From: Candidatus Eisenbergiella merdipullorum
GTDB taxonomy: Bacteria; Bacillota; Clostridia; Lachnospirales; Lachnospiraceae
Length of the DNA stretch: 44,371 bases
NCBI GenBank assembly: GCA_019118445.1
Contig: DWYY01000026.1
Coordinates: 1 to 44,371, forward strand
Reading direction: 5' to 3'
Shown here: in pieces, positions 32,397 to 41,282 of the stretch
How the letters are laid out: every line of letters starts with the position of its first letter
How positions within the stretch are numbered: position 1 is the stretch's first letter
Notes under the pieces: generated by a model
Databases searched by the model: none
What the model was told of the DNA's origin: nothing
Seen by the model: only the letters and a program-made list of their open reading frames with translations
Program-made: the position numbers and the translations under genes

Positions 32397-32668
32397 TTAT
32401 CCAAGTATCCGCGGCCAGTAAACTCGCTCTATCCACTCATCCATCCGTCTACTGTCCGTCAACTGTATAATCTTCTTGTTCACCCTCCGGCTGATCTTCT
32501 TCACAGTGGTCATTTCACAGTGGTCATTTCACAGTGCATAATCTCCGCGCATTGCTCTAACGTCGCGCCTTTCTTTCTGAGATTATATAACGCCTCTTCC
32601 TGCGGGCTAAAATTGCAGAATTCCGCATAATAAGCCAGCTCCGGCGCCGTGAAATCGTACACCTTCAA
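32397..32668 (-). pseudogene. Sigma-factor-like HTH protein frameshifted by a 14-bp tandem duplication
   Basis: From a TTG start at 32668 (AAGGAG 7 nt upstream) the frame gives VYDFTAPELAYYAEF and LRKKGATLEQCAEIMH, a helix-turn-helix start. It stops at a TGA inside a 14-bp repeat after about 47 residues. Removing one repeat copy restores an exact 85-residue protein that continues TTVKKISRRVNKKIIQLT and ends at TAA 32397. The intact form would resemble a sigma-70 region 4-like phage regulator. It is either a recent inactivation or a switchable gene. Confidence 0.75.
32500..32536 (+). repeat. 14-bp tandem repeat, 2.6 copies, inside the HTH gene
   Basis: TTCACAGTGGTCAT occurs at 32500-32513 and 32514-32527, then a partial copy TTCACAGTG at 32528-32536. 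The unit length is not a multiple of three, so copy number decides the reading frame of the HTH gene. Confidence 0.95.
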
Positions 32669-32679
32669 GATTATTCTCC

Positions 32680-32982
32680 TTACTGCGTTTTTGCAAGATA
32701 GGAAATGAGTTTGTCCCTTGTTTTTTTTAATTCCAATTCATTGTTTCCGGAAATCTGACTATTTAAAATAGTAACCAGCGTTTCCATGATGAGGCTGTCC
32801 CGCTCCTTAATTTCTTGCATAGCCTCAAAATCCCGCTTGTCGTGCCGCTCCAGCGTTTCCACCCGATCATTTAGCTTCACTGCCGGGGCAATCCATTTAT
32901 GTATAACTGCCGCCGCCCCTCCGATAACGGAGATACCGCCACATATAGCAAGGATTGTTTGTATAGCTTCCATTACCCCCAT
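32680..32982 (-). CDS. XhlA-like / holin-associated membrane protein
   Basis: The 100-residue protein has one N-terminal membrane helix (ILAICGGISVIGGAAAVI, residues 8-25) and a charged coiled-coil rest (LNDRVETLERHDKRDFEAMQ). The layout resembles XhlA-type lysis helpers, although here the membrane part is N-terminal. GGAGG is 8 nt upstream. It lies in the head operon, not next to the endolysin. Confidence 0.68.
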   Translation of the reverse strand: MGVMEAIQTILAICGGISVIGGAAAVIHKWIAPAVKLNDRVETLERHDKRDFEAMQEIKERDSLIMETLVTILNSQISGNNELELKKTRDKLISYLAKTQ

Positions 32983-32985
32983 GCA

Positions 32986-33183
32986 TCAATCCTCCGCTTC
33001 CTCGTCGCTGTATTCATCTGCATACCTCCCTCCGTCATTTTCTCCATATTCATAATCTTTGCAGTATTTCCCCTTCTGCTTGCAATATATACAATGATCT
33101 TTTTGACAGTAACAGCATTCTCCAATTTCGGAAGGTTCCCAGATAAGTTTACTAAAATATTTGCATGTTTTACAATTTCCCAT
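32986..33183 (-). CDS. Small Cys-rich acidic phage protein
   Basis: The 65-residue protein has nine cysteines, largely in CxxC-type pairs (CKTCKYF, CCYCQKDHCIYC), and a very acidic C-terminus (DEYSDEEAED). It is probably zinc-binding. It is packed tightly between its neighbours. Function unknown. Confidence 0.75.
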   Translation of the reverse strand: MGNCKTCKYFSKLIWEPSEIGECCYCQKDHCIYCKQKGKYCKDYEYGENDGGRYADEYSDEEAED

Positions 33184-33185
33184 AC

Positions 33186-33566
33186 CTATCTCTCCCAGTA
33201 ATAAATCGGTATTTCCTGCCCACTATCCCAACTGTCCCAGTAATACCCGTCCTGCACGCACACCACATGCCCGTCAATCCCAAGCACGTAGGTTCCTTCC
33301 GGATGGTCTCGGCAGAAATCGTCAACAGTGTACACATACTTCCCGTGGTCATCCACAAGCTGTCTGTGGAAGCCATTCTTTTTGAGGTACGCGCCCCACA
33401 CTCTATTGGCACTTGGCATATCAGATAGAGAAAATCCGAACAACGATAAACCAACATAGGTTGTTTCCCAATCTTGATTCATAGCTTTGCATAGTGCTCT
33501 TACGGTACAGTCGCCTACTCGCTGTCCATTTGATGGATTTGGGTTGTATGCTTTCCACCTGTTCAT
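33186..33566 (-). CDS. Papain-like cysteine peptidase-fold phage protein
   Basis: The 126-residue protein carries GDCTVRALCKAM with Cys20 at a helix start, DGHVVCV with His100, and Asp111/Asp114 nearby: a Cys-His-Asp arrangement of papain-like folds. The family occurs in Firmicute phages beside minor capsid genes. It might mature a virion protein or act on the host; catalysis is inferred. Confidence 0.72.
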   Translation of the reverse strand: MNRWKAYNPNPSNGQRVGDCTVRALCKAMNQDWETTYVGLSLFGFSLSDMPSANRVWGAYLKKNGFHRQLVDDHGKYVYTVDDFCRDHPEGTYVLGIDGHVVCVQDGYYWDSWDSGQEIPIYYWER

Positions 33567-33568
33567 AT

Positions 33569-34843
33569 TTATTTCCCTTTCGCATTCTGATACCGCCTTG
33601 CGCCCTTATTCGCGGCCTTTGTCTGCGTTGCTCCGAAACCAGCCAGCTTATTCCGCTCATACTGCGGCTGTAAATCATGCTTCGCGCAGAAATCATTATA
33701 CGCTTTGTTCTGCTGTTGCAGCCTATAAGCTTCCGCATCGTAATCGGCCTGCAACGTGTTGCGGTATTCGCCTGATGAAGCGTTGATTTGCTCCTGCTTC
33801 ACAATAAGCTGTCGCTTTGTTTTGCGAATTGCCCGCTCCATTGCCCGCTGTTTCTGGCTGTTCTTATATCGTTCCCTGTTCTCTTTGTCTGTAATTTCGC
33901 TTCCGGTACCATCAATCAGATTGCCTTTTTCATCTCTCCACGGATTCCGCAGGCGTTTGTCCCACGGCTGGTGCGAGTGTCGGCAATTATACCCATGCAG
34001 ACCAAGCGGATTGACTACCGTCCCATCGCCTGTCTGCGGGTCTATATCATATCCGGTGTTTTCAAGCAGGTTTGGCGCATCTGGCTCGCTCCCCCTGATC
34101 TTATATACCCGTCCTTGCCAGCTATCATGCCCTGCAAGCGCAGGCTGACCCGGCTGCCTCGTCCGCGCCCCAATATGGGCCGACGTAAGTATATATTCTA
34201 TGCCTCCTTCTACAATGTACTGATTCGTAAGCTGTGCCGCCGTCTGATTCATTGACGTGACTACACAGCAACGCGCTGCCGCTTCAAGCGTTCTCCGTGT
34301 TCCAGAAGGATATGTGACCATAATTCCACGTCCGGCATAAGCGTCCAGCACGTCAGCGGCCGCCGCGTTATAGCTTTGCACGCCGCTTGATACTCTCATT
34401 TCTGCATCGTCAAGAAGGTTGATAAGATCGCGTTGTGCCGCATCCATTGTGGTTCGCGTGAGGTTGCTCAATTCCCCTCGGCTTTTCTGATACTCAGCGT
34501 CTATAATGCGCATATACGCTTCATTTTTAAGCGGAGAAGATATTTCTATGCCTAACTGCGACATAACCTCTGCATCGTCTTTCCACGATGTCAGAACGGC
34601 ATCCCGAAGCAGTCTGCGTAGTTCCTTTTCGCTCAGTCCGGTTAATTCAGAAAGTTTTTTCTGTATCTCCTGCCTGCTCTCTCCCATCTGCTCAAGCTTA
34701 TAGATTAGACGATCAGCGGTCGCCGTAAGCTTTCCGGCATTCAAAACGCGGCGCGCTGTATCCCGTAATATAAAATTTTCAATACGGCTGTATATCTCAA
34801 CCATGCGGTCAGCCGCGCCGTCAAAATCTTCAGGCTTCAGCAT
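33569..34843 (-). CDS. Phage minor capsid protein 2 (head morphogenesis)
   Basis: The 424-residue protein has helical N-terminal parts, then GIMVTYPSGTRRTLEAAARC, EYILTSAHIGARTRQPG and GLHGYNCRHSHQPW, the hallmarks of the minor capsid protein 2 family (SPP1 gp7-related). The C-terminus is a long charged helix. It probably sits at the portal vertex. It starts 2 nt after the preceding gene. Confidence 0.9.
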   Translation of the reverse strand: MLKPEDFDGAADRMVEIYSRIENFILRDTARRVLNAGKLTATADRLIYKLEQMGESRQEIQKKLSELTGLSEKELRRLLRDAVLTSWKDDAEVMSQLGIEISSPLKNEAYMRIIDAEYQKSRGELSNLTRTTMDAAQRDLINLLDDAEMRVSSGVQSYNAAAADVLDAYAGRGIMVTYPSGTRRTLEAAARCCVVTSMNQTAAQLTNQYIVEGGIEYILTSAHIGARTRQPGQPALAGHDSWQGRVYKIRGSEPDAPNLLENTGYDIDPQTGDGTVVNPLGLHGYNCRHSHQPWDKRLRNPWRDEKGNLIDGTGSEITDKENRERYKNSQKQRAMERAIRKTKRQLIVKQEQINASSGEYRNTLQADYDAEAYRLQQQNKAYNDFCAKHDLQPQYERNKLAGFGATQTKAANKGARRYQNAKGK

Positions 34844-34844
34844 A

Positions 34845-35276
34845 TCATTTCTTTCCTGCGGTTTCCTTCACAATCTTTATCCAGTCTTGTTTATGCCTCC
34901 GTTTCGCTTCTTCAAACCATTGCGGCCCCGTCCCTGCCGTGTGGTATTGCAACTTGCGTTGTGTCGGATATTTCTTCGGAGGAGATCGCCACCCGGTTAT
35001 ATTACCTTCCGCATCTTTAATCGGGATATTAGGGCCGTAAACTGTGCCCTCGTAGAGATAGTGAGCATAAGGAGTATTATACATTATCTCCCCGCCATAT
35101 AATCCTTCTGGATATTCTACTTTGCTTCTCAACGCTCCCTGCGAATACGGCACAAATGGCTTACTATCCGCTACAACCTGTAGATTCAGTGCCTTTTGTG
35201 CCTCCCGCAGATTATCGTCAATCCTCGATGTATCAATATTGATTTCTACCCCGCCTACGTAACTATGTAACTTCAT
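34845..35276 (-). CDS. Minor capsid protein
   Basis: The 143-residue protein contains VGGVEINIDTSRIDDNLREA, KPFVPYSQGALRSKV, YNTPYAHYLYEGTVYGPN and WFEEAKRRHKQDW, the pattern of phage minor capsid/HK97 gp10-like head-tail proteins. ATG 35276 has GGTGA upstream; a longer frame runs into the preceding gene. It lies upstream of minor capsid protein 2, an early place for this family. Confidence 0.78.
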   Translation of the reverse strand: MKLHSYVGGVEINIDTSRIDDNLREAQKALNLQVVADSKPFVPYSQGALRSKVEYPEGLYGGEIMYNTPYAHYLYEGTVYGPNIPIKDAEGNITGWRSPPKKYPTQRKLQYHTAGTGPQWFEEAKRRHKQDWIKIVKETAGKK

Positions 35277-35313
35277 TATATCACCGTTTTCCCTACAGGC
35301 TATCCGCACATTT

Positions 35314-35643
35314 TTACGGTGTAAGCGCCTGCTCAATCGCAGATTCAAGTGCCCCCTGATTCTGTTCCAGCGCCGTCACGCGCTCATCCAGCGTTTTTTC
35401 CGTTTCAGAAGCCTGATTCTCAACAAGCTCCCACCCCTGCATAATTGCATCTCCTGCGTCCGCATACGTCGCCTCATAGTGCTGTCCTTCCGGTGCAAGT
35501 TCTTCCGGCATAGCGGTTTCCGTGATTGTCTTATACCCGGCAGAAAGAAGTTGCGCCTCTGTCGGATTGAATATCTGCATCCCGTCCAGTACAATCCTGT
35601 GTGGTGGGTAAGTGAGTTTTCCATCAATGATTTTTCCCAGCAT
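35314..35643 (-). CDS. Fibre-associated protein with C-terminal coiled coil
   Basis: The 109-residue protein starts LGKIIDGKLTYPPHRIVLDG, a head seen in small proteins beside phage fibres. It ends in a coiled coil (LDERVTALEQNQGALESAIE). GGAGG precedes ATG 35643, which overlaps the previous stop. It is likely part of the fibre module. Confidence 0.7.
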   Translation of the reverse strand: MLGKIIDGKLTYPPHRIVLDGMQIFNPTEAQLLSAGYKTITETAMPEELAPEGQHYEATYADAGDAIMQGWELVENQASETEKTLDERVTALEQNQGALESAIEQALTP

Positions 35644-37238
35644 CAGTCTGTCACCTCCAGAGATTTTTTCGTTTTGTAGCCAAGTTTCATCCACGCTCCG
35701 GAATCATTCGACACAATCGTAGTCGGGGAATACGTCCGAAGTGCAGCATAAGCGGCAAGCTCGGAGGGGGAGAGAGGGGTCTCGACGGGGGTGTTAAGAA
35801 CATACATAAAATCAATATCGTTTTGCTGTATAAAATACTCCCACTCTTCGATATTACTTGCCAATGTCGTTGGTACTCTAAATGCAATATTAAATTTATT
35901 ATCTTGTCCAGTTTGCATTCCTGTATCTGGATTTGATAATATGTCATTATTCAAATAAGTAAAATGAGAGCATTTGCAATATTTTCCACTATTTGTGTCG
36001 TTGAATTTTAATGTGAATACAATAAACGTTCCTTCAATATAAAATACTTCATCCCAAGTATCACTCCAAACACATGTTTTTAAATCATCTCTGTGTATCC
36101 TATGAACATACACTCCCCGCTTAAAATCCACTTCATCGCACATCCACTGCTGCCCGCTTTCATCCGTGTAATTCCCGCCGGAATCAACCGGGATACCGGG
36201 AAGACCGTTCGGTGTCTGAACCGGAATGGTCTGAGGTGTGCGGTAAGGTTCATATGAAAGCGCAGTTGAGCCAATGTTCATCATAGGATTACTCACCGTA
36301 AATTGTAAATCATGGGTCGGATTTTTCTCGATTCTCATCTGTATAGCGCAATAAGTAACATTTCCTTCAGGTAACTCATCAAATAATTTTGGAATTATAA
36401 AACTGTTCCTGCCTTTTATAATTGTTTTTTTTTCATTATCGCTCCAGTTAATTATACCTGATACGGTGGCATTTATTTGGGCTATAAAAATATCATCCAC
36501 ATTGCTATCAGAATCAAACGAAAAAGCAACTTCATCATTTAGGATGTTTTTGTCTAATACAAACCTCCATGTACCCCTTACAGTATTTGCAGCATCTCCG
36601 GTTTTTCCAGAAATGGTTTTATCTGTCGTATCGGTAATTAAATTTCCTCCATAAACATTGACCGCAATCTCCCCGCTATCCCCCACGCTCTTAATCTCCT
36701 GCGGATAGTCCGGAGAGGGAGAGGGTGCGCCGCCGGTGTAAGGTTCCCACGTGAGGGGCGTGGTGCCAAAATTTACCATTACAGTTGTCAACATATCTGA
36801 TGTAACTTTAGAATCATCCGCTTTATAAAACGAAATTCCTATTTCGGATGTGTCTTCTGAAAAAAGTAAATATTGGTTTGAAAGTTCGATTGTTTTTTTT
36901 ATAACAGTCCCATCATTTCCCTGTTCGACAATAAGCCAAATTATATTATTTGTTAATCCACTTACTGTTATACTATTAAATTCTCGTACACTAACTTTTG
37001 GAATACTAACGCTTAATTCGTTGTTTATTACGTTTCCATTTGTATCATAATATCCGTCAATCATATTGTTAGTATCTAACAGCTGCGCCCCGGTTGTCGT
37101 CTTCTGCTCGCTCTTGCCATAGAGGGTAAGTCCGGGCCTCATGCGTGCAACACTCCGCACGCTTATATCTTCACCTTCCGCAGTCCGCTTCTTGATTTCC
37201 CCGTCTAAGAGCCTGCGCCTTGCCTCTAAAACATTCAT
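35643..37238 (-). CDS. Fibre/adhesin-like structural protein
   Basis: The 531-residue protein opens MNVLEARRRLLDGEIKKRTA, then beta-rich domains and the motif TWEPYTGGAPSPSPDYPQEI frequent in Firmicute phage minor structural proteins. A second copy of the FGTTPLTWEPY-type stretch occurs as GSTALSYEPYRTPQT, indicating repeated carbohydrate-binding-like modules. The start overlaps the preceding stop (ATGA) behind a G-rich site. It lies between portal and minor capsid genes, so it may be displayed on the head or neck. Confidence 0.75.
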   Translation of the reverse strand: MNVLEARRRLLDGEIKKRTAEGEDISVRSVARMRPGLTLYGKSEQKTTTGAQLLDTNNMIDGYYDTNGNVINNELSVSIPKVSVREFNSITVSGLTNNIIWLIVEQGNDGTVIKKTIELSNQYLLFSEDTSEIGISFYKADDSKVTSDMLTTVMVNFGTTPLTWEPYTGGAPSPSPDYPQEIKSVGDSGEIAVNVYGGNLITDTTDKTISGKTGDAANTVRGTWRFVLDKNILNDEVAFSFDSDSNVDDIFIAQINATVSGIINWSDNEKKTIIKGRNSFIIPKLFDELPEGNVTYCAIQMRIEKNPTHDLQFTVSNPMMNIGSTALSYEPYRTPQTIPVQTPNGLPGIPVDSGGNYTDESGQQWMCDEVDFKRGVYVHRIHRDDLKTCVWSDTWDEVFYIEGTFIVFTLKFNDTNSGKYCKCSHFTYLNNDILSNPDTGMQTGQDNKFNIAFRVPTTLASNIEEWEYFIQQNDIDFMYVLNTPVETPLSPSELAAYAALRTYSPTTIVSNDSGAWMKLGYKTKKSLEVTD

Positions 37239-37765
37239 GCTGTTATCCCCCAATCGCAGAACGTCATATAATCTCCTACGATGATGCACTCGTAATGTGT
37301 GTTCGCCTCTACAACAATATCCGTCTTAATCGTCTCCGGAATGGAAAGCGTTGTCGCAGTCTCTCCGCTGTCAAAAGCGAACCAGTACCCGCTGGCCTGT
37401 CCAGACGTCCCGGCGGCGAGTGTCAATGTCAGAGAAGATACTTCTCCCCATGTGTGATATTCGTTTGCGGGAAGGGTGAATGTCGTGTCGGATGTGCCGT
37501 GATCTACCTGTGTAATCTCTGCTGATATTCCGAGGTCGCTTGATGTCTTATTGCCAGTCAGCGTTACTCCGTTAATCTGCGGCTGATTCTGAAGGTTATT
37601 GTAATCCGTCGTACCTCCACCTCCGCCTCCGGTTCCTCCGTTCATGCAGAGATAGTATAGATACTGCTCTTCCCTCGTGATAGGCTCAGGTATATATCCT
37701 TCTCCTGTAGCGAGATATGAATAATATTTTTCTTTTCTGGTTACTGCGTCTGGTAAATACGGCAT
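37235..37765 (-). CDS. Head-fibre-like protein
   Basis: The 176-residue protein has an N-terminal charged part with two YYxYL-type repeats (EKYYSYLATGEGYIPEPI, EEQYLYYLCMN), a Gly hinge and the segment YNNLQNQPQINGVTLTGN, which is common in phage fibres. A beta-sandwich end follows. The repeated N-terminus may be an anchor to the capsid. It follows the portal gene by 3 nt. Confidence 0.75.
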   Translation of the reverse strand: MPYLPDAVTRKEKYYSYLATGEGYIPEPITREEQYLYYLCMNGGTGGGGGGTTDYNNLQNQPQINGVTLTGNKTSSDLGISAEITQVDHGTSDTTFTLPANEYHTWGEVSSLTLTLAAGTSGQASGYWFAFDSGETATTLSIPETIKTDIVVEANTHYECIIVGDYMTFCDWGITA

Positions 37766-37768
37766 ATT

Positions 37769-39199
37769 CTATTCCTCCGTGAACAGTCCTTCCTGCATAT
37801 TGTTTTGCGCTTCATTCGCAAGCATTTTCGCGTCTTCTTCTGTGAATCCCTCGAATTTTACTAAATAGTACCAGAATGGAATACGGTTTTGTACTGCATA
37901 GGCATACCACTGTTGTTTGTCTGCCTCGTAAGAGTATAGTATATCTCCGAAATTGTACACTGTCTCATAGCTTCCCACCGGAGCAAGGCTGTACAGGTCT
38001 GCGTATACGCTCATGGCATAGATAGCTCCGTCCAGACATGATTCCAGTTTATCACGCACATCTTTCACAAGCTGCACTGTCCTCTGTTGTTCTGCCTCAA
38101 CGCCTGTCGCCGTCTGAATTCCTGTAGCCTCATTGAAAACGAAATATCCGTTAGAGAATCCGCACTTATACCCAATCTGAGAAAGCAAAGCATTGATTCC
38201 GGAAAGTCGTGTATCAGTGTTCAGCTGCGGGTTGATCTCCTGATAGAATTCTTCTTGGTTGCTACCGAACACGTTCTTCGCGTAGTGAGGTAATTTCACG
38301 TCAGCAGGTCCGCCTTCTTTTAAGTTTCTTCCGCTGGCGTACATCAGTCTATCATCAATCAGGATAATTTTCTGACTGTCTGCAATCTCTCCGGCGTTGC
38401 GGCTGTACGCAATATCAAGGTCTTTCATTTCTTCAATAGCATCAGCATATAAAGGCAGTCCCAGCGCGGTTACCAGGTCAACATTGTTCGCCTGCGGCGT
38501 GCGGAATACGCCGAACATAGGCCCGTCAAGCTGTTCTCCGTTGTTCTTATCAATCGGGCCGGAATCTTCCATCAGGTCAGCCCACTTTGTGCGGGAAAGA
38601 GCGATAGGGTCGCCTAAGCTCTGTGCGTTGTGGGACATATAAGCTCTGTTGGTTATGTAATAAGGGTAGTCGGTTCCGGCTTCAGTCTGCGTCTCTACGA
38701 AGCGGTGATATTCCAGGCGGGTATAATACTTGTCATTGTCGGCGTAACTGTCCTTGAAGATAATACCGGTAATATTTCCGTTGCTGTCGCTATCAGTTAT
38801 CATGAAATCGAACGGCGTAAACACATCAAACCCGCTGCCGTTGGGCTTAATGATAACCGTACCGTATGCACAGCCATACTCTACCCAATGGCGCAGGTTG
38901 AAATATACCTTGTCAATCTGCTCCTGAAGCCACGTTCCCCGCGCTCCTCCGCCGATCTGTATCTTAATTCCCAGCGTTGCCAGACGCGCAGTCTCGGAGC
39001 ATACCGCCTTTGCAAAATTGATTGTCTTGATATTATCCTCAGCGCTCACCCAGTACGGCGCACCCCGGTACATATCGGCACAGCGGGAGATAACGTCCTT
39101 CATCTGCTGGGAGGTTATCTCTTTCACCTGGAAATCTTCTTCTGCCCGTTTCTTGAATATCATGCCTATCCACCTTTTTACTGTTGCTATCAGTCCCAT
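37769..39199 (-). CDS. Portal protein (SPP1 gp6-like)
   Basis: The 476-residue protein is of portal length, with an N-terminal basic helix (IATVKRWIGMIFKKR), NIKTINFAKAVCSETARLAT, the long helical core (IEEMKDLDIAYSRNAGEIAD) and EATGIQTATGVEAEQQRTVQ near the C-terminus, typical of SPP1/A118 portals. It forms the dodecameric ring for DNA packaging. It follows terminase genes as expected. Confidence 0.9.
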   Translation of the reverse strand: MGLIATVKRWIGMIFKKRAEEDFQVKEITSQQMKDVISRCADMYRGAPYWVSAEDNIKTINFAKAVCSETARLATLGIKIQIGGGARGTWLQEQIDKVYFNLRHWVEYGCAYGTVIIKPNGSGFDVFTPFDFMITDSDSNGNITGIIFKDSYADNDKYYTRLEYHRFVETQTEAGTDYPYYITNRAYMSHNAQSLGDPIALSRTKWADLMEDSGPIDKNNGEQLDGPMFGVFRTPQANNVDLVTALGLPLYADAIEEMKDLDIAYSRNAGEIADSQKIILIDDRLMYASGRNLKEGGPADVKLPHYAKNVFGSNQEEFYQEINPQLNTDTRLSGINALLSQIGYKCGFSNGYFVFNEATGIQTATGVEAEQQRTVQLVKDVRDKLESCLDGAIYAMSVYADLYSLAPVGSYETVYNFGDILYSYEADKQQWYAYAVQNRIPFWYYLVKFEGFTEEDAKMLANEAQNNMQEGLFTEE

Positions 39200-39207
39200 T
39201 TAATCAC

Positions 39208-39396
39208 CTATATATCAAGCTCCAATAGCAGATATCCTGCACTTGAAATCGAAGAAATCTCCACATCAAGCCGTTTTACCCCGCCATTTAACCAGTTTCC
39301 CCATTTGTCAACATAGGGAATGTCTCCATCTGACTTTGCAGTTAATCCGACATCACAATCTTTTGGTATAATATCTTTCAAATCTTCCAATGTCAT
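39208..39396 (-). CDS. Small phage protein, unknown
   Basis: The 62-residue acidic protein (LEDLKDIIPKDCDVGLTAK, GNWLNGGVKRLDVEISSI) has a clear GGAGGGG site. It lies between the HNH gene and portal. I recognise no family. Confidence 0.65.
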   Translation of the reverse strand: MTLEDLKDIIPKDCDVGLTAKSDGDIPYVDKWGNWLNGGVKRLDVEISSISSAGYLLLELDI

Positions 39397-39412
39397 GCGC
39401 TATTTCCCCTCC

Positions 39413-39877
39413 TCATCGACAACGGGATTGTGGCATACCGCCCCAGTATTTTTCTTCTCCCAGCCTGCGGGCTTCTGCCGTATCATATCGCCCTAAATCT
39501 ATGCGCTTGCTATCAACATAGATTAAAGCGCGATATTTATTCCTGTCAGGCTCGTAGTGTACGCCATTGTATCCCGTTTTATTTGTTTTCTGTCTCCGCT
39601 TGTTCCGGGCCTGCTCGGTTCCGGTGGCCCAGTGACAATTTTCCGGGCAATAATCACCATTGGTATCTTTTCTATCAATGCTTAAATTATCAGCATATCC
39701 ATTCTGCAAGGCCCATTGAATAAAAGACATTGAATTTTTGTTCCATTCCTCACAAACCTTTATTCCTCTGCCGCCGTAATCTTCATAGTCCTTGTCGTTT
39801 GGATTGTTACATCTCTGGCGAATGCCCTGCCATATTTTATATATCCTCGGATAGTTCTTCTTTGCTCCGCTACGCAC
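39413..39877 (-). CDS. HNH-AP2 homing-type endonuclease
   Basis: The 154-residue protein starts at GTG with GGAGGGGG upstream. It has IYKIWQGIRQRCNNPNDKDY and YGGRGIKVCEEW, an HNH-type core LSIDRKDTNGDYCPENCHWA near residues 66-86, and a C-terminal AP2-like DNA-binding domain (TGYNGVHYEPDRNKYRALIY). This is the architecture of free-standing phage homing endonucleases. It overlaps the large terminase end by 8 nt. A packaging-related HNH role next to the terminase is the alternative. Confidence 0.85.
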   Translation of the reverse strand: MRSGAKKNYPRIYKIWQGIRQRCNNPNDKDYEDYGGRGIKVCEEWNKNSMSFIQWALQNGYADNLSIDRKDTNGDYCPENCHWATGTEQARNKRRQKTNKTGYNGVHYEPDRNKYRALIYVDSKRIDLGRYDTAEARRLGEEKYWGGMPQSRCR

Positions 39878-41123
39878 TGTGCCCCCTCCGCATTGCCATA
39901 GGAGAAATTGCATACCGTAGGGCGTCGATATAATGATCGTTGCCGTCTGGATAGTCTGCAATTACTTCTCCATTTCCATCAAGTTCATGTTCATACTCTA
40001 TAATCTCTTTGTATGCTCTCGGCGTTCTGGCCGGGTCTATGACGATTGTACGGCATTGCAACCACTCAAACGTATATTTCCTGCTCCCCGGCGTTACAAT
40101 GGCGCTACGGGCCGGAATACCAGCGTCACGAAGGTCTACAATGCTCTCTTGTTCATCCACGCCGCACATCAAAGCATAATCGTCATATCCCTTATCCTGT
40201 ATCATGCGGGCCATTTCAGAGTTTCGGATTTTGCACCCTCCCAATTCATCCAGAAGAACAATCTTTTCTTTGTTTGGCACATATGCCACCCGGATAAATG
40301 CTTTCGGGTCAGGCCACCATCCGAAGTCCTGTCCCTGGTATATAGACTGGTATGTCTGTATTTCCTCATCTGTAATCTCTCTGATTTCCAGAAGGTCAAA
40401 TACGTTTGTTCCCAGTCCCACAGGCTCACCAAGATACTCATGCCGATATGCTCGGTCATTTGTGGCCTTCAGGTGTTCAGCGTCATTGATAAACTGCTCG
40501 CCCAGCCACTCCACGGGAACGCTGGTATAATCGCTCTTGTGCCTGTAACTGTCCTCTCTCGGCTCGTTGACGTACACATTCGCCCAGTTGCTACGGCTTA
40601 TCGGAGGGTTGAAGGACTTGAACACCACAAACTTGCTACCGCCACGGAGAACGGACTGCTGCACTGTTCGGATTTCTTCAATCCCGGCAAATTCGTCCAA
40701 TTCCTCGAACCACAGGTATTTAAAATATCCTCGGCTAATCTTGATGGACTTTGTTTTCTTTGCCTTGTCCAGACCCCGGAAGATTATCTTCTGTCCGGTG
40801 GGCTTATACACATACTGCATTGGGGACAGGCTGGAAGTCCACATATCGCCTACCCCAAGCTCATCAATCGCCCATGCTATCTGTTCATAAACGGATTCCC
40901 GGAGGGTGTTTCCCACCTTTCGGAAAACTACAGCGTTTGTATGTTCCCCTTGCTCTGCGTCCATCATCATACCTAGTACGATTTCCACGGATATGAAGGT
41001 GGACTTGGTTGAGCCGCGACCGCCGTACAGGTCATAGTATGTATGCTTTCCGTCAAGGATGTCCCAGTGGACGGGGTAGAAGGCGGGGGCTATAATGTCA
41101 GTAAGCTGTATTGCTTCACCCAT
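39870..41123 (-). CDS. terL: Terminase large subunit (PBSX type)
   Basis: The 417-residue packaging motor has Walker A GGRGSTKST at residues 34-42 and Walker B YLWFEELDEF near 137. The nuclease carries acidic residues in GQDFGWWPDP near 265 and DGNDHYIDALRYA near 396. It cuts and pumps phage DNA into the portal. It starts inside the preceding small gene and follows the small subunit. Confidence 0.94.
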   Translation of the reverse strand: MGEAIQLTDIIAPAFYPVHWDILDGKHTYYDLYGGRGSTKSTFISVEIVLGMMMDAEQGEHTNAVVFRKVGNTLRESVYEQIAWAIDELGVGDMWTSSLSPMQYVYKPTGQKIIFRGLDKAKKTKSIKISRGYFKYLWFEELDEFAGIEEIRTVQQSVLRGGSKFVVFKSFNPPISRSNWANVYVNEPREDSYRHKSDYTSVPVEWLGEQFINDAEHLKATNDRAYRHEYLGEPVGLGTNVFDLLEIREITDEEIQTYQSIYQGQDFGWWPDPKAFIRVAYVPNKEKIVLLDELGGCKIRNSEMARMIQDKGYDDYALMCGVDEQESIVDLRDAGIPARSAIVTPGSRKYTFEWLQCRTIVIDPARTPRAYKEIIEYEHELDGNGEVIADYPDGNDHYIDALRYAISPMAMRRGHSA

Positions 41124-41280
41124 TGCATTTACTCAAAAATTCCTCAAGGTTTTTCAATACGACGTCAGCAACCTTATCCATCAGTTTGTCATATCGCTCT
41201 GCTTTGTTATACAATTCACTATATACTTCCCTGTCAATCGTCACTGATCCGTCCTGATTTTCTAATACGATATATTTCAC
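41116..41280 (-). CDS. Small protein between terminase subunits
   Basis: A GTG start at 41280 (AAGGAG, 5-nt spacing) gives 54 residues, KYIVLENQDGSVTIDREVYS then a helix YDKLMDKVADVVLKNLEEFL. It is tightly fitted: 2 nt after the small terminase and overlapping the large terminase start by 8 nt. Function unknown; it could be a helper of packaging. Confidence 0.72.
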   Translation of the reverse strand: MKYIVLENQDGSVTIDREVYSELYNKAERYDKLMDKVADVVLKNLEEFLSKCNG

Positions 41281-41282
41281 CA

